Positions 9,463-19,798 are shown, counted from the first letter of the stretch. The stretch is DNA of 64,000 nt from Hyphomicrobiales bacterium (GCA_021775555.1 JAJFHP010000057.1:1-64000), one strand, 5' to 3'. Numbers and translations: made by a program. The notes: generated by a model from the sequence alone, not told the origin.

Positions 9463-10284
9463 ATGACCGAACCAGATCAACATGCGATCGCCTCGCGCTT
9501 CCGCGAACTGCATGAGCGCGAGGGCGCCTTCGTTATCCCTAATCCGTGGGATGTTGGCTCAGCGCGTGTATTGGCCGGGCTTGGATTTGAAGCTCTGGCA
9601 ACCACGAGTTCCGGCTATGCCTTCACATTGGGGCGGGCGGACGGGGCGGTATCGCGAGATGAGGTGCTGGCGCATATCCGTGATCTTGTTACCGCGACAT
9701 CCCTGCCGGTCTCGGCCGATCTGGAAAATTGTTTTTCAGATGATCCCTCCGAGGCGGCAGAAACCATTCGTCTTGCAAGCGAAGCGGGGGCGTCCGGCGG
9801 GTCGATTGAGGATTATTCAGGCCCGCCTGATGGACATATCTACGGCTTCGAGCACGCGGTTGAACGCGTCGCGGCGGCTGTTGAAGTTTCGCGCGCGCTT
9901 CCTGTTCCCTTAGTCCTCACGGCACGCGCAGAAAATCTCATTCGGGGCGTTGATGATCTGGACGATGTGATTTTACGTCTCCAGGCGTTTGAGAAGGCTG
10001 GCGCCGAAGTGCTTTATGCACCGGGTCTTAAAACTGTTGAGGAAGTGGCCCGGGTTTGCGGTGCGGTTTCACAGCCGGTCAATGTTCTGGCCACACCGGC
10101 GCTTACGCAGTCCGACATCGCAGCAGCGGGCGGCAAACGCATAAGTGTCGGCGGCGCGCTGGCGCGCACAAGCATCGGCGGGTTTATAGATGCAGCGCGC
10201 GAGATGGTCGAAACGGGTGGTTTCGCCGCCCTCGGTGATGCACCGGGATTTGGAGAGATCAACAAGCTGATGGTGGAGGGTTAA
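9463..10284 (+). CDS. isocitrate lyase/phosphoenolpyruvate mutase family enzyme
   Basis: A TIM-barrel C-C or P-C bond enzyme of the ICL/PEP-mutase superfamily, 273 residues. Visible signatures: PNPWDVGSARVLAGLGF, ATTSSGYAFTLGR, the metal-site region LPVSADLENCF, and SIEDYSG (Mg-binding acidic motif). ARAENLIRG corresponds to the end of the family catalytic loop region. Length fits the stand-alone PEPM/2-methylisocitrate-lyase-like group. The substrate cannot be told: candidates are methylisocitrate, oxaloacetate-type or carboxy-phosphonates. Convergent with rmuC, ends 5 bp apart. Confidence 0.85.
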   Translation: MTEPDQHAIASRFRELHEREGAFVIPNPWDVGSARVLAGLGFEALATTSSGYAFTLGRADGAVSRDEVLAHIRDLVTATSLPVSADLENCFSDDPSEAAETIRLASEAGASGGSIEDYSGPPDGHIYGFEHAVERVAAAVEVSRALPVPLVLTARAENLIRGVDDLDDVILRLQAFEKAGAEVLYAPGLKTVEEVARVCGAVSQPVNVLATPALTQSDIAAAGGKRISVGGALARTSIGGFIDAAREMVETGGFAALGDAPGFGEINKLMVEG

Positions 10285-10289
10285 ACCGG

Positions 10290-11507
10290 CTACTCCCCGG
10301 CCAGCAAATCAGGCTGCTTGCCATTGCCGTTTGATTTCACAGATGGCTTTCTCTTTTTCCGCGCGCTGGCCGGCATCTTTGCCTGGGCTTGCGCCTTGGC
10401 TTCCTCGTCAAAATCGAGTGTCTCGATCTTGCGGCCTCGAGAGGTGATCTTCTCCGAAGACGTCAGCACCATTTCAATGTCCTTGCCGGCCTGCCCGAAA
10501 TGAGCTTGCAGCTTGAGAACGCGGTCGCGCAGCCGGTGCACGTCGTCCATCAGGTAAGTCACTTCTTTCTGGATCAGGCCCGCCTGCTCGCGCATCTTCA
10601 CGTCCTTCATGATCGCCTGCATGGTCTGCACCGCGAGCATCAGCATGTTGGGGGAGACGATGACGATGCGCGCGCGCGCCGCTTTCTGGAGCACATCGGC
10701 GAAGCTCTCATGCAGTTCGGCATAGATTGATTCCGAAGGCACGAACATCAGAGCGGTGTCCTGGGTCTCGCCCGGGATCTGGTAGCGCTCGGAAATCGCC
10801 GTGATATGGACGGAAATATCCTGCTTTATTCTTGCCGCCGCCTGCTTCTTGTCCGCGTCATTGCGGGCTTCGCGCAGGGCTTCAAAGCCTTCCAGGGGAA
10901 ATTTGGCATCAATGATCAGGTCAGGCGCATTGGGCAGGTGGATAACGCAGTCGGGCCGCATGCTGTTTGAGAGCGTTACCTGAAAACTGTAGGCGCCCCT
11001 GGGCAGTCCGTCCTCGATGATGGCTTCCATGCGCCCCTGTCCGTAGGCACCGCGCTGCTGCTTGTTGGACAGGATTTGCTGCAGGGTCACGACGTTGGAT
11101 GACAGCTCGGTGATGTTTTTCTGCGCCGTGTCGATGACCGCGAGGCGTTCATTCAGCTTTGAAAGGCTGTCGGTGGTCTTGCGCGAGCTCTCGGAGAGAT
11201 TCTTCCCCAGATTGTGGGTTACGCTGTCGAGGCGCTGGTTGATCGAGCGGGTGAGTTCCGACTGGCGCGAGACTGAAATCTCGGCGACCGTCTGCAGCCG
11301 CCCCTTCAATTCCGCCAGTTCCGTATCGAGTTGCGAGGACTGCGCGTTTCGTTCGGCCCGCTCCTCGCCGCGCTTGGACATGTTGACAATGACGACAATG
11401 AGCAGCGCCAGCATGAGAAACGCGGCAAAGCCCGCCAGCCCCATCAGGACCAGCGTTGGATCGAGCGTGATGTCGCCCAAACGGATGGCATTATCATTCA
11501 TCAGCAA
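10290..11507 (-). CDS. rmuC: DNA recombination protein RmuC
   Basis: Nuclease-like protein that limits inversions at short inverted repeats in E. coli. It has an N-terminal membrane helix ([20 protein letters not shown]), a long coiled coil (residues about 55-150), then the RmuC core: [33 protein letters not shown] and [16 protein letters not shown]. The core residue pattern (DAKFP) matches the PD-(D/E)XK fold expected for the family. 405 residues, basic tail. An alternative Met lies two codons inside. It is divergent from def with 100 bp between starts. Confidence 0.93.
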   Translation of the reverse strand: MLMNDNAIRLGDITLDPTLVLMGLAGFAAFLMLALLIVVIVNMSKRGEERAERNAQSSQLDTELAELKGRLQTVAEISVSRQSELTRSINQRLDSVTHNLGKNLSESSRKTTDSLSKLNERLAVIDTAQKNITELSSNVVTLQQILSNKQQRGAYGQGRMEAIIEDGLPRGAYSFQVTLSNSMRPDCVIHLPNAPDLIIDAKFPLEGFEALREARNDADKKQAAARIKQDISVHITAISERYQIPGETQDTALMFVPSESIYAELHESFADVLQKAARARIVIVSPNMLMLAVQTMQAIMKDVKMREQAGLIQKEVTYLMDDVHRLRDRVLKLQAHFGQAGKDIEMVLTSSEKITSRGRKIETLDFDEEAKAQAQAKMPASARKKRKPSVKSNGNGKQPDLLAGE

Positions 11508-11607
11508 AGCTATAGCGCGATTCGTGTTACAAAAGGATCAAAACAGGAACATTTGTATGTTCTGTCCAGTTGACCCGGGACACGCCACAGCCTATCTCAA
11601 ACCCGAT

Positions 11608-12147
11608 ATGACAAAACGTGAGATCATCACATTGCCGGACCCTCTGCTGCGCAAGGCCAGCGTGCCGATTGAGCGCGTGGACGATGAGTTGCGTGGCCTG
11701 ATCGATGACATGCTGGAGACCATGTATGACGCGCCGGGCATCGGGCTGGCAGCCGTTCAGATTGCCGTGCCACGCCGGCTTATCGTCATGGATGTGAATT
11801 ACCGGCAGCCTGATGAAGAAGGCGGCGAGGTGGCCAAGGAACCGATTGCCATGGTGAACCCGGAAATCATTTCTCACGGCGACGAGATGCGTAGCCATGA
11901 AGAGGGCTGCCTGTCGATCCCGGAGTTTTATGCCGAGGTTGAGCGGCCCTCGCAGGTGACGGTGCGCTATATTGACCGGGAGGGAAAACAACAGGAGACC
12001 GAGTGTGAGGATATTCTCGCCACCGTGGTCCAGCACGAAGTGGACCATCTCAACGGCAAACTCTTTATCGACTATCTCTCAAGGCTGAAACGCGATCGCG
12101 TCATCAAGAAATTCGTCAAGTTGGCGAAGGGTGAAGTGGTGGCTTGA
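11608..12147 (+). CDS. def: peptide deformylase
   Basis: Removes the formyl group from nascent N-terminal methionine. The start is placed at the ATG at 11608 ([16 protein letters not shown]), where homology begins; the frame is open much further left but overlaps rmuC. The three metal-site motifs are present: [17 protein letters not shown] and the helix [12 protein letters not shown] (HExxH type). 179 residues is normal. In most relatives fmt follows directly; here a 2-kb surface-protein gene is placed between them. Confidence 0.95.
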   Translation: MTKREIITLPDPLLRKASVPIERVDDELRGLIDDMLETMYDAPGIGLAAVQIAVPRRLIVMDVNYRQPDEEGGEVAKEPIAMVNPEIISHGDEMRSHEEGCLSIPEFYAEVERPSQVTVRYIDREGKQQETECEDILATVVQHEVDHLNGKLFIDYLSRLKRDRVIKKFVKLAKGEVVA

Positions 12148-12371
12148 GTTGGACGCAGCTTCGCCTCATGCGTGCAGGCTGATTTTTTATTCGCGCAAAA
12201 GGTGTGTGGCTGGCAAGACACGCGATTCCTGCAAATTGCAACCATAAGGCGGGTTCAGGGGTGATTGTCGCACCCTTGTTGGCTTAAACTCACAGCAGCG
12301 GGGCAAGTCTTGGACTGCGCGGATTAGTGATGCGTGCGCTTTCCTCAGGTCCAAACCGTGAGTATTAAGTT

Positions 12372-14450
12372 TTGCGTTGCTCCAGTACCGCGGTCGTTTT
12401 GGCCGTTCTTATGTTTGTCCTGTACTCGCCTGCGCGCGCCCAGCCGCAGGACGGGAGAACTGCATCTCAAAAATGGACACCCTGGACAGAGCTCGGCGGC
12501 GTCATCGGCAAGGATGGTGCAAACCGGGGAGAGATGACGTTGTTTGCGCCTTTGCAGCAGGGCGCAACTTCGCTGCTCTTTGCCGACATTCGCGGCAAGC
12601 TGTTTGACGAGAACGTTCAGGAAGCCAATCTCGCGCTCGGACTTCGCCAGATGCAGTCAAATGGGTGGAATCTTGGTGCGTGGGCGGGTTTTGACATGCG
12701 CAGCAGCGAAGAGGGAAACTCATTTTACCAGATCGCCGGAGGACTGGAGGCGTTGAATGAACGCTGGGACGTGCGTCTCAACGGCTATGTCCCCATCACG
12801 GACCCGCAATCGACGCCTGGTCTTGCCCAGGTGGTGTTGGCAGGCAACCGGATATTCATGACCGGCGGTGAGGAGATGGCCCTTTACGGTTTTGACGGAG
12901 AGGTCGGCTACCGGCTTCTGGGGGGGCGCAAGCTTACCGGGCGGCGACACGAGCTGCGGGTCTATGGCGGCGGGTTTTATTTCGACCGCGACGACGCCAT
13001 TGAAAAAGTGGCCGGTCCCCGGGCGCGGATCGAATGGCGCATCGACGATGTGATCGCCTCACTGCCGGGGTCTCGCCTGACGCTCGAGGCGGAATATTCC
13101 AACGATCATTCCGGCATTGATTCACGTGCTGACCGGCTGGAAGTCGGGGCACGGCTTCGCATCCCGCTTGGAGGAGATGGCCTGTCCGGGCATCAGCGTC
13201 CACACGCCCTGATCGCCCAGGAGCAGCGTATGACCGAGGCGATAGAACGCGACATCGATATCGTCACCCAGGTTTCAGGAGACGAAGCCATCGAGGATGC
13301 AAAAACCGATGTGCGTTTCGATCAAGTCGCCTACGCCGATGGTGGAACCGGCCTGACTACCGCAATCGCGACCGGTGACAATACGCTCATCATCGCTGAT
13401 GGCGGCAATGGGACGATCGCTGGAAATGTGACAGTCGGTCCTAACCAGACACTGCAGGGCGGGGCCTCGACCATACCGGTGCGTGGACGCAGATCGAACA
13501 CAGTAGCGAATTTTACAGCGCCTGGAAGCAAACCCACGGTCCAGACCGGAGGCAATGATGACGTCATCATTGTCGGTGGCAGCAATGTCCATATCGCAGG
13601 ACTGACAATCGACGGTCTCGGTCAGACCTCGGACGATGGCGTTGATATCATAGACGATAAGACCAACATCGTCATCGATCAGAATATGTTCGTTGATATC
13701 GGCGAGGACGGGTTTGATGCCGATTTCGGTAACTCAAATGTCAGGATTTTGAACAATATGTTTGCCAATATCGCTGAAGACGCCATCGACCTCGAGGACT
13801 CCAACACCGATTTCACGATCACCGGAAATTCTATCAACGTTCCCGGAAGCGCTGACAGTGATGGTATTGAGCTCGCCTTCTTCAACAGCGACATCACCAT
13901 ATCGAACAATGTCATTGTGATCGGTGGCGGCAATGAAGGCGATGGTGTCGATCTCTTCACCGGAAACAGTAATATCACCATTTCCGGCAATACAATCTCC
14001 ACGGCTGGCGATTTTGGCGATGGTGTAGAGGTCTTCGACAGCAACAACGGAATCACGATAACGGGTAATACAATCTCCACGACGGGGAATAATGCCGATG
14101 CTGTTTTTGTCGGCTTAGGAAATGGTCTCCTGGGTGTTTCCACCATCACCATCACGAATAATACGCTTTCGGCCACGGGCACCGCTAGCGAAGCTCTGGA
14201 CGTTGGTATTTTCAACGTCATTCAATTCTCGAACAACAGCTTTACCGGCGCGTTCGACGACGTGGTGGTGGACTTTGACGGCAACCCGAACATCGTGAAT
14301 GGCACGGGCAACACAATCTTTCCGGGCACGACATTCACGAATATCTGCGAGGGTAATGGCAACTTCACCGGTACGCTGGAGGTCATAGATAACAGTACGG
14401 GTACGCCTAATACGGTGACGATCATAAATGGTGGTGCGCCATGTTTGTAA
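12372..14450 (+). CDS. inverse-autotransporter-like outer membrane protein with right-handed beta-helix passenger
   Basis: Predicted outer membrane/surface protein of 692 residues. The frame starts at TTG 12372, just after an in-frame stop, and gives a good signal peptide (STAVVLAVLMFVLYSPARA then Q). Residues about 35-280 look like the invasin/intimin-type (inverse autotransporter) beta-barrel: WTELGGVIGKDGANRGE, GLRQMQSNGWNLGAWAGFDM, alternating aromatic strands. Residues about 335-690 are Asn/Asp/Gly-rich beta-helix repeats (ITISGNTISTAGDFGDGVEV, ITITGNTISTTGNNADAVFV), as in pectin-lyase folds. Ig-like domains usual for invasins are absent. An alternative start is the Met at 12411. Family call is by pattern and not by search. 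Confidence 0.72.
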   Translation: MRCSSTAVVLAVLMFVLYSPARAQPQDGRTASQKWTPWTELGGVIGKDGANRGEMTLFAPLQQGATSLLFADIRGKLFDENVQEANLALGLRQMQSNGWNLGAWAGFDMRSSEEGNSFYQIAGGLEALNERWDVRLNGYVPITDPQSTPGLAQVVLAGNRIFMTGGEEMALYGFDGEVGYRLLGGRKLTGRRHELRVYGGGFYFDRDDAIEKVAGPRARIEWRIDDVIASLPGSRLTLEAEYSNDHSGIDSRADRLEVGARLRIPLGGDGLSGHQRPHALIAQEQRMTEAIERDIDIVTQVSGDEAIEDAKTDVRFDQVAYADGGTGLTTAIATGDNTLIIADGGNGTIAGNVTVGPNQTLQGGASTIPVRGRRSNTVANFTAPGSKPTVQTGGNDDVIIVGGSNVHIAGLTIDGLGQTSDDGVDIIDDKTNIVIDQNMFVDIGEDGFDADFGNSNVRILNNMFANIAEDAIDLEDSNTDFTITGNSINVPGSADSDGIELAFFNSDITISNNVIVIGGGNEGDGVDLFTGNSNITISGNTISTAGDFGDGVEVFDSNNGITITGNTISTTGNNADAVFVGLGNGLLGVSTITITNNTLSATGTASEALDVGIFNVIQFSNNSFTGAFDDVVVDFDGNPNIVNGTGNTIFPGTTFTNICEGNGNFTGTLEVIDNSTGTPNTVTIINGGAPCL

Positions 14451-14655
14451 TGGGTTCTTATGCCCCTTAACCAAACAAAAAATTTCACATGACTCGTCAA
14501 GCCTGAAAGTGGTTAGTATAGTTCTGGTAAGAGCTTCGGCTCTCACATTTACAGGAATACCCGTTGGCTGTGGTGGCCTGAAACGCGTCTAACCATACGC
14601 GATGTTTTACCGTCGATGCCGATCTAGACGGTTGAGGTAAGTGGGTGATCCTGTT

Positions 14656-14694
14656 GGAGGGCCGTATCTGTAACCGGATACGGCTCTCCGCTTT
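14656..14694 (+). terminator. rho-independent terminator candidate after the surface-protein gene
   Basis: GGAGGGCCGTATC (14656-14668) pairs with GATACGGCTCTCC (14677-14689) with one mismatch and an 8-base loop, followed by GCTTTTC. It lies in the 318-bp gap between the surface-protein gene and fmt; I see no gene in the rest of that gap. Confidence 0.7.
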
Positions 14695-14768
14695 TCTGGC
14701 ATCTTCTTTCCATCCCGCGTAAATATGTCTGATCTTGGTCCCTATGCCCCATGGGAGTTGCCACGCCT

Positions 14769-15701
14769 ATGCCGCTTCGTATCGTCTTCATGGGAACGCC
14801 CGATTTTTCGGTCCCCTGCCTGTCTGAACTGATTGGAGCCGGGCACGATGTGGCATGTGTCTATACCCAGCCACCTCGTGCGGCCGGCCGAGGACAGAAA
14901 CAGCGGCTTTCGCCCGTCCATGCCTATGCGGAAAATGCAGGCCTGCCCGTGGTCACGACGCCGACCTTGAAAGACCCGCATGAGCAAAGGGGATTTTCAT
15001 CACTCGAAGCCGAGGTCGCCGTGGTGGTGGCCTACGGCCTCATCCTGCCAAAAATCATTCTCGATGCGCCAAAACTGGGTTGTTTAAATCTGCACGCCTC
15101 ACTCCTGCCGCGCTGGCGCGGCGCCGCGCCCATTCAGCGCGCCATCATGGCGGGGGATGCTGAGACCGGCGTCATGGTGATGCGTATGGGCGAGGGCCTG
15201 GACACGGGGCCGGTGTGTCTGGCCGAGCAGAAAGTTATTGGCCCAGATGAGACGGCAGGCGAGTTGCATGACGCCCTGGCGCGCACAGGGGCTGATTTGA
15301 TGGTCCGCGCTCTGGCAGCACTTGAGCGCGGCAGTCTCGAATGTTCTGAACAGCCCCTGGAGGGCGTCACCTACGCCTCCAAGCTGGAGAAGAGCGAAAC
15401 CCGCATTGACTGGTCCCGGTCGGCCCGCGAGGTGCACAATCATATCAGGGGGCTTTCACCATTCCCCGGTGCGTGGTTCGAGCTGGAGGCGCAAGACAGG
15501 CTTGAGCGGATAAAAGTGCTGCGTTCCACGCTCGGTGAGGGGGATGGCCAACCGGGTGAAGCGTTGGACGACCATCTCACCATCGCCTGCGGATCAGGGT
15601 CTGTGCGTCTCACACATCTCCAGCGTGCGGGTAAAAAGACGATGGGTGGGGATGAGTTTCTGCGTGGTCTTTCCATTTCCACCGGAACCCGTCTCGCGTA
15701 A
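14769..15701 (+). CDS. fmt: methionyl-tRNA formyltransferase
   Basis: Formylates initiator Met-tRNA. The start at 14769 ([16 protein letters not shown]) matches the family N-terminus; an in-frame ATG lies six codons upstream. Catalytic loop and motif are visible: [20 protein letters not shown] with the Asn-His-Asp set completed by GEGLDTGPV. The C-terminal OB-like domain runs from about residue 205. About 310 residues, normal. It belongs with def and truA, but the three are separated here by inserted genes. Confidence 0.95.
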   Translation: MPLRIVFMGTPDFSVPCLSELIGAGHDVACVYTQPPRAAGRGQKQRLSPVHAYAENAGLPVVTTPTLKDPHEQRGFSSLEAEVAVVVAYGLILPKIILDAPKLGCLNLHASLLPRWRGAAPIQRAIMAGDAETGVMVMRMGEGLDTGPVCLAEQKVIGPDETAGELHDALARTGADLMVRALAALERGSLECSEQPLEGVTYASKLEKSETRIDWSRSAREVHNHIRGLSPFPGAWFELEAQDRLERIKVLRSTLGEGDGQPGEALDDHLTIACGSGSVRLTHLQRAGKKTMGGDEFLRGLSISTGTRLA

Positions 15702-15793
15702 TTAAGGCTGCCACAACCCCAGGGGCGACAGGGCGAATATCATCGGCTAAGTTAGTTCATTACGAGGAGGCGCACGCGTGGCAGGAGTGCGTC

Positions 15794-16372
15794 TTGAGAA
15801 GTTACAGTATTGCGTTTGGCCTTGGCCTTTTGATGGCTATGTCCATTAGCAGCCCGTCACCGGCATGGGCACAGAAAATCATTCACATCAAGGGTGGTGG
15901 TGTAACCATCACCGCAAAATCTGTGCGGGTCCACAAATTTGGACGGGTGTCCCGCGGGCATTTCAAGCGCAGACGTTTTACCGGTTTTTCCCTCCCCGAC
16001 CAGACGCTTTACCCGCCTTACTACGCCTGGCCGCAGCCCTATGCACAAGGCCCGGATATGACGAGCCGCATCGAGGGTGGCAGGACGGTAGAACAGGGCT
16101 CGAAGTGGCGCAGCCGGATACAAGGCGGCAAGACGGTTGAGCAAGGTGCCGTCACCCGCTCCCATATAAGAGGCGGGCGAACGGTTGAGGGTGGTTCACG
16201 CTGGGCCAGCCATATTGTACCCGGGCGCAGCGTCGAGGGCGGCTCAAACTGGGGCAGCACGGTGCCCAACTGGCGCTTTAGCGGATATGCCGCGCCGATG
16301 CGCCCGAAGGGCATATCCTATTATCGCGCAAAGCGGCGCACGCTCTCTCCCTGGGCCAGCCGGTTGCGTTGA
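15794..16372 (+). CDS. secreted protein with four 16-residue tandem repeats
   Basis: Unknown exported protein, 192 residues. TTG start at 15794 gives a signal peptide (IAFGLGLLMAMSISSPSPAWA then Q). A basic region (about residues 40-62, rich in Arg, Lys and His) is followed by a Pro/Tyr/Trp stretch (LYPPYYAWPQPY). Then come four copies of a 16-residue unit of the form S-R/H-I-x-G-G-R-T-V-E-x-G-S-x-W-x, and a basic C-terminus. No cysteine and no enzyme motif. It sits between fmt and truA with 92 bp and 73 bp gaps. The repeat pattern suggests a structural or binding role in the periplasm or outside; that is inference. Confidence 0.7.
   Translation: MRSYSIAFGLGLLMAMSISSPSPAWAQKIIHIKGGGVTITAKSVRVHKFGRVSRGHFKRRRFTGFSLPDQTLYPPYYAWPQPYAQGPDMTSRIEGGRTVEQGSKWRSRIQGGKTVEQGAVTRSHIRGGRTVEGGSRWASHIVPGRSVEGGSNWGSTVPNWRFSGYAAPMRPKGISYYRAKRRTLSPWASRLR
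16064..16255 (+). repeat. four tandem 48-bp coding repeats
   Basis: Encode residues 91-154 of the secreted protein: SRIEGGRTVEQGSKWR, SRIQGGKTVEQGAVTR, SHIRGGRTVEGGSRWA and SHIVPGRSVEGGSNWG. The period is exact (16 codons), with no gaps. Confidence 0.85.
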
Positions 16373-16445
16373 CGTGTTTTCGTAATATTCCGTGCCACCC
16401 GTTCCCCCTTGCCAAGCATAAGTGAACAGGGCACCAATCGGCCTC

Positions 16446-17183
16446 ATGCCCCGCTATCGCATTACAATCGAATATGACGGCACGCCTTTCGTGGGCTGGC
16501 AGGTTCAGGACAACGGCCCGTCTGTTCAAGGGCGGCTGGCGGAGTCCATTGAGGCCTTTTCCGGGACAAGAGTTGTCCCGGGGGGTGCGGGTCGCACAGA
16601 TGCAGGTGTTCACGCGCTGGGGCAGGTGGCCCACTTCGACCTTGCGGAAGAGTGGCCAACTGACACGGTGCGCGACGCACTCAATGCCCATCTTCGTCCT
16701 GACCCGGTTGCGGTGCTTGAATGCACGCAGGTCTCGAATGAGTTCGACGCACGCTTCTCGGCCACCGCGCGCCAGTATCTCTACCGCATTTGCGACCGGC
16801 GTTCGCCTCTGACGCTAGATGCAAACAGGGCGTGGCTGGTGCATAAAAAACTCGAAGCAGACGCCATGCATGCTGCCGCTCAAATCCTGGTGGGAGACAA
16901 CGACTTCACCACTTTCCGCGCCACCGCATGCCAGGCCAATTCGCCGGTCAAGACGCTTGATAAGCTCGACGTGTCACGGGTGGGGGCCGAGGTGCAGATC
17001 ACCGCGCAAGCGCGCTCGTTTCTCCACAATCAGGTGCGCTCGATGGCGGGTGCGCTGAAACTGGTCGGTGAGGGCAAATGGCGGACGCGGGATCTGGAAA
17101 CCGCACTCAAGGCAAAGGATCGCACGGCCTGCGCGCCGGTCGCGCCGCCCCATGGGCTATATCTGGTAACAGTGGATTATTAG
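16446..17183 (+). CDS. truA: tRNA pseudouridine(38-40) synthase
   Basis: Makes pseudouridine in the anticodon stem-loop of many tRNAs. The start at 16446 ([19 protein letters not shown]) fits the family; the frame is open eight codons upstream. Catalytic block: [19 protein letters not shown] with the catalytic Asp; further motifs [16 protein letters not shown] and [13 protein letters not shown]. 245 residues, normal. Convergent with the small exported-protein gene at 17231. Confidence 0.95.
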   Translation: MPRYRITIEYDGTPFVGWQVQDNGPSVQGRLAESIEAFSGTRVVPGGAGRTDAGVHALGQVAHFDLAEEWPTDTVRDALNAHLRPDPVAVLECTQVSNEFDARFSATARQYLYRICDRRSPLTLDANRAWLVHKKLEADAMHAAAQILVGDNDFTTFRATACQANSPVKTLDKLDVSRVGAEVQITAQARSFLHNQVRSMAGALKLVGEGKWRTRDLETALKAKDRTACAPVAPPHGLYLVTVDY

Positions 17184-17230
17184 ACCAGACCGGACGGCAA
17201 AAACCCCAGACTCCGGGCGTCACAAAAAAG

Positions 17231-17629
17231 CTACTGCTTTTGCAGGTTAAGGCTGCCTTTGCCCTTTTTGCTGCTCACGCTGATAGTCTGGCTTTTGCCA
17301 CGGACAGAAATGGTGACCTTACCCGACACTGCATATTCATCGGAGTAAAGGCTGCCTGAATAACCGCCGCTTTTGCGCTTGCTGACGCGGCCCGTTTGCT
17401 GGAATGTTCCGCCCGTGTGTGAGCAATTTGCACTCAGGGTGAATGTCTTTCCCTTGGTGTCACCTTTTGCGTAGCTGACTCTGCAACTCACGGGTTCTAC
17501 CTGGCCGGATGTGAGTTTTACAGAGCCGCGCCCTTTCCAGGTGCCTATGATGGAGGCCGCCGCAGAGGCACTCGTCACAATTGGCAAACCAAGAGCCATG
17601 GCCAGAAGTGCTGCAGGAATGATCCGCAT
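17231..17629 (-). CDS. small exported protein of unknown function
   Basis: 132 residues from the Met at 17629 (MRIIPAALLAMALGLP), with a clear signal peptide ending near SASA-AASI. The mature part is about 110 residues, rich in Gly, Ser, Thr and Lys, with two cysteines (SCRVSYAKG and SANCSHTGG) that could form one disulfide, and many short beta-strand-like stretches (KVTISVRGKSQTISVS). It looks like a small beta-barrel or sandwich periplasmic protein. Convergent with truA; dapE lies downstream-facing 149 bp upstream. I do not recognise a named family. Confidence 0.65.
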   Translation of the reverse strand: MRIIPAALLAMALGLPIVTSASAAASIIGTWKGRGSVKLTSGQVEPVSCRVSYAKGDTKGKTFTLSANCSHTGGTFQQTGRVSKRKSGGYSGSLYSDEYAVSGKVTISVRGKSQTISVSSKKGKGSLNLQKQ

Positions 17630-17778
17630 TGAGTATCTCCTTATCCGTCCATTTCGCGTAATGCTAGAAAGCAAACGCGAATCTCTACCTACCATTTGCG
17701 GCCATTTTCTGAAAGATGGCGCGTATCTACAGTTTATCGTACCCGGTGAATGTTACCGATATGCATACGTTTTCAAGC

Positions 17779-18945
17779 TTATAAAAAAGCCGTGAAATAG
17801 CGCTCGATAAAGGCCCGGTAAATCCGGGTTAGCGTTTCCAGGTCATTCACCTCGATCCGTTCATCCACCTGGTGAATGGTCTTGTTCACCAGTCCAAATT
17901 CAATCACCGGGCAATAATCTTTCACGAAACGCGCATCCGATGTCCCGCCTCCGGTGGAGAGGTCCGGGGTCTGATGCGTCTCGTTCTTGACCGCTTCAGC
18001 CATCAGATCGACCAATGGCCCCGGCTCGGTGACGAAGCAGGGGCTTGCGGGTAAGAAACTAATCTGGTGTCCGAGACCGGTGCCTTCAAGTGCCGTGCGG
18101 GTTTTATCTGACAGCATTTCCATCAGACTTTCGGCTGTATGATTGGCGTTGAACCGGATGTTGAAGCTGGCAGAAAGCTTGGCGGGGATCACATTGGTGG
18201 CAGGGTTTCCCGCATCGATGGTGGCGATCTGAAGATCCGACGGTGAGAAATGGGGTGTGCCGTCGTCCAGCGGATCCGCCAGGAAGGAGTTTAGAACTCC
18301 GAGCATCCCCGGCACCGGGTTGTTGGCCAAATCCGGATAGGCGGTATGTCCCTGCATGCCCGTGACCGTAATATGCCCGCTCACGGAGCCGCGCCTGCCT
18401 ATCCGGATGGTATCGCCGACAACTTCAGAGCAACTTGGCTCACCGACGATACAATGGTCGGGCGTATGACCATTTTCCGACATCCATTCCAGTACCTTCC
18501 GGGTGCCATTGATGGCGGGGCCTTCCTCATCGCCGGTGATGAGGAAGCTGATGGAGCCGGGAAATTCCTCTCCCGTATTGGCCAGATGGTCCAGTGCAGC
18601 CGCGACAAAGCAGGCAATATCCCCCTTCATGTCCGCAGAGCCGCGCCCGTGGAGCCAGCCATCTTCGATCTGGGCGGCAAAAGGAGGGTGCGTCCAGTCG
18701 ATCTCGTCGCCAGGCGGCACCACGTCTGTGTGACCGGCAAAGCAGAGATGTGGCGCACCATCCCCCAGCCGGGCGAACAGATTTTCGACATCCGGCGTGT
18801 TTTCGTCTCTGAAGGGCAGGCGGTGGCAAGTAAAGCCGGCGCCTTCCAGCATCTCCTGCAAATAGGTCAACGCGCCGCTTTCATCAGGCGTGACCGAGCG
18901 GCAACGGATCAGGTCTTGTGCAATGTCGAGCGATGTGGCGGTCAT
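17779..18945 (-). CDS. dapE: succinyl-diaminopimelate desuccinylase
   Basis: Zinc hydrolase that releases LL-diaminopimelate for lysine and peptidoglycan. M20 peptidase signatures are present: FAGHTDVVPPGD (first metal His and Asp), GRGSADMKGD (bridging Asp), TGDEEGPAINGT (catalytic Glu pair) and STGGGTSDARF near the C-terminus. 388 residues, normal. It follows dapD by 10 bp on the same strand, so the two lysine-pathway genes are cotranscribed. Confidence 0.96.
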   Translation of the reverse strand: MTATSLDIAQDLIRCRSVTPDESGALTYLQEMLEGAGFTCHRLPFRDENTPDVENLFARLGDGAPHLCFAGHTDVVPPGDEIDWTHPPFAAQIEDGWLHGRGSADMKGDIACFVAAALDHLANTGEEFPGSISFLITGDEEGPAINGTRKVLEWMSENGHTPDHCIVGEPSCSEVVGDTIRIGRRGSVSGHITVTGMQGHTAYPDLANNPVPGMLGVLNSFLADPLDDGTPHFSPSDLQIATIDAGNPATNVIPAKLSASFNIRFNANHTAESLMEMLSDKTRTALEGTGLGHQISFLPASPCFVTEPGPLVDLMAEAVKNETHQTPDLSTGGGTSDARFVKDYCPVIEFGLVNKTIHQVDERIEVNDLETLTRIYRAFIERYFTAFL

Positions 18946-18955
18946 GGAGTGCCCT

Positions 18956-19798
18956 TTAGTCTCGCAGCAGATCGTTCAGCGAAGTCTTGGACCGGGTTTG
19001 CGCATCCACCGTCTTGACGATGACGGCGCAATAGAGCGAGGGTCCGGGTGAACCGTCGGGCAGGGGCTTGCCGGGCATGGAGCCGGATACCACGACTGAG
19101 TAAGGCGGGACATGGCCAATATGAATTTCACCCGTTTGCCGGTTTACGATTTTTGTCGACTGGCTGATGAAAACACCCATGGAGAGAACCGCTCCCTCGC
19201 CGACAACGACGCCCTCGACCACTTCGGAACGCGCGCCGATGAAACAATTGTCTTCGATGATGACCGGGCCCGCCTGTAATGGCTCCAGCACACCGCCGAT
19301 GCCGACGCCGCCGGACAGGTGACAGTTCTTGCCGATCTGCGCACAGGAGCCAACGGTCACCCAGGTGTCGACCATGGTGCCGCTGTCCACATAGGCACCC
19401 AGATTGACGAAGCTCGGCATCAGGATCACGTCGGGCGCGATATAGGCGGAATGGCGCACAACGCAATTAGGCACGGCGCGGAAGCCGGCCTGCCTGAACT
19501 CGGCCTCCGACCAGCCTTCGAACTTGGACGGCACCTTGTCCCACCAGACCGACTTTCCCGGTCCTCCCTGTATGATACCCATGTCGTTTAGGCGGAAGGA
19601 GAGAAGAACGGCCTTCTTGAGCCACTGGTTGACCTTCCAGTCATTGCCATTTTTCTCGGCGACGCGCGCTTTGCCGCTGTCGAGTAAATCCAGTGCGGTC
19701 TCGACCGCCTCACGGACTTCCCCCTTGGTATCGGTGCTGATTTCATCACGCCGCTCGAACGCGGCGTCGATTGTGTCTCTCAAATCATCGTGGGACAT
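18956..19798 (-). CDS. dapD: tetrahydrodipicolinate N-succinyltransferase
   Basis: Succinylates tetrahydrodipicolinate in the succinylase branch of lysine/DAP synthesis, feeding DapE. The left-handed beta-helix hexapeptide pattern is visible ([20 protein letters not shown], then [15 protein letters not shown] and [15 protein letters not shown]). 280 residues. First gene of the dapD-dapE pair. Confidence 0.96.
   Translation of the reverse strand: MSHDDLRDTIDAAFERRDEISTDTKGEVREAVETALDLLDSGKARVAEKNGNDWKVNQWLKKAVLLSFRLNDMGIIQGGPGKSVWWDKVPSKFEGWSEAEFRQAGFRAVPNCVVRHSAYIAPDVILMPSFVNLGAYVDSGTMVDTWVTVGSCAQIGKNCHLSGGVGIGGVLEPLQAGPVIIEDNCFIGARSEVVEGVVVGEGAVLSMGVFISQSTKIVNRQTGEIHIGHVPPYSVVVSGSMPGKPLPDGSPGPSLYCAVIVKTVDAQTRSKTSLNDLLRD

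Noticed and set aside
9482-9913. 143-codon frame inside the ICL/PEP-mutase gene
   Set aside because: Off-frame shadow; the 9463-10284 frame has all family motifs.
11062-11607. Long N-terminal extension of the def frame
   Set aside because: It overlaps rmuC on the other strand and has no relation to peptide deformylases; homology starts at 11608.
12148-12371. Possible hairpin AGGGGTG...CACCCT before the surface-protein gene
   Set aside because: Short stem without T-run; not convincing as terminator or riboswitch.
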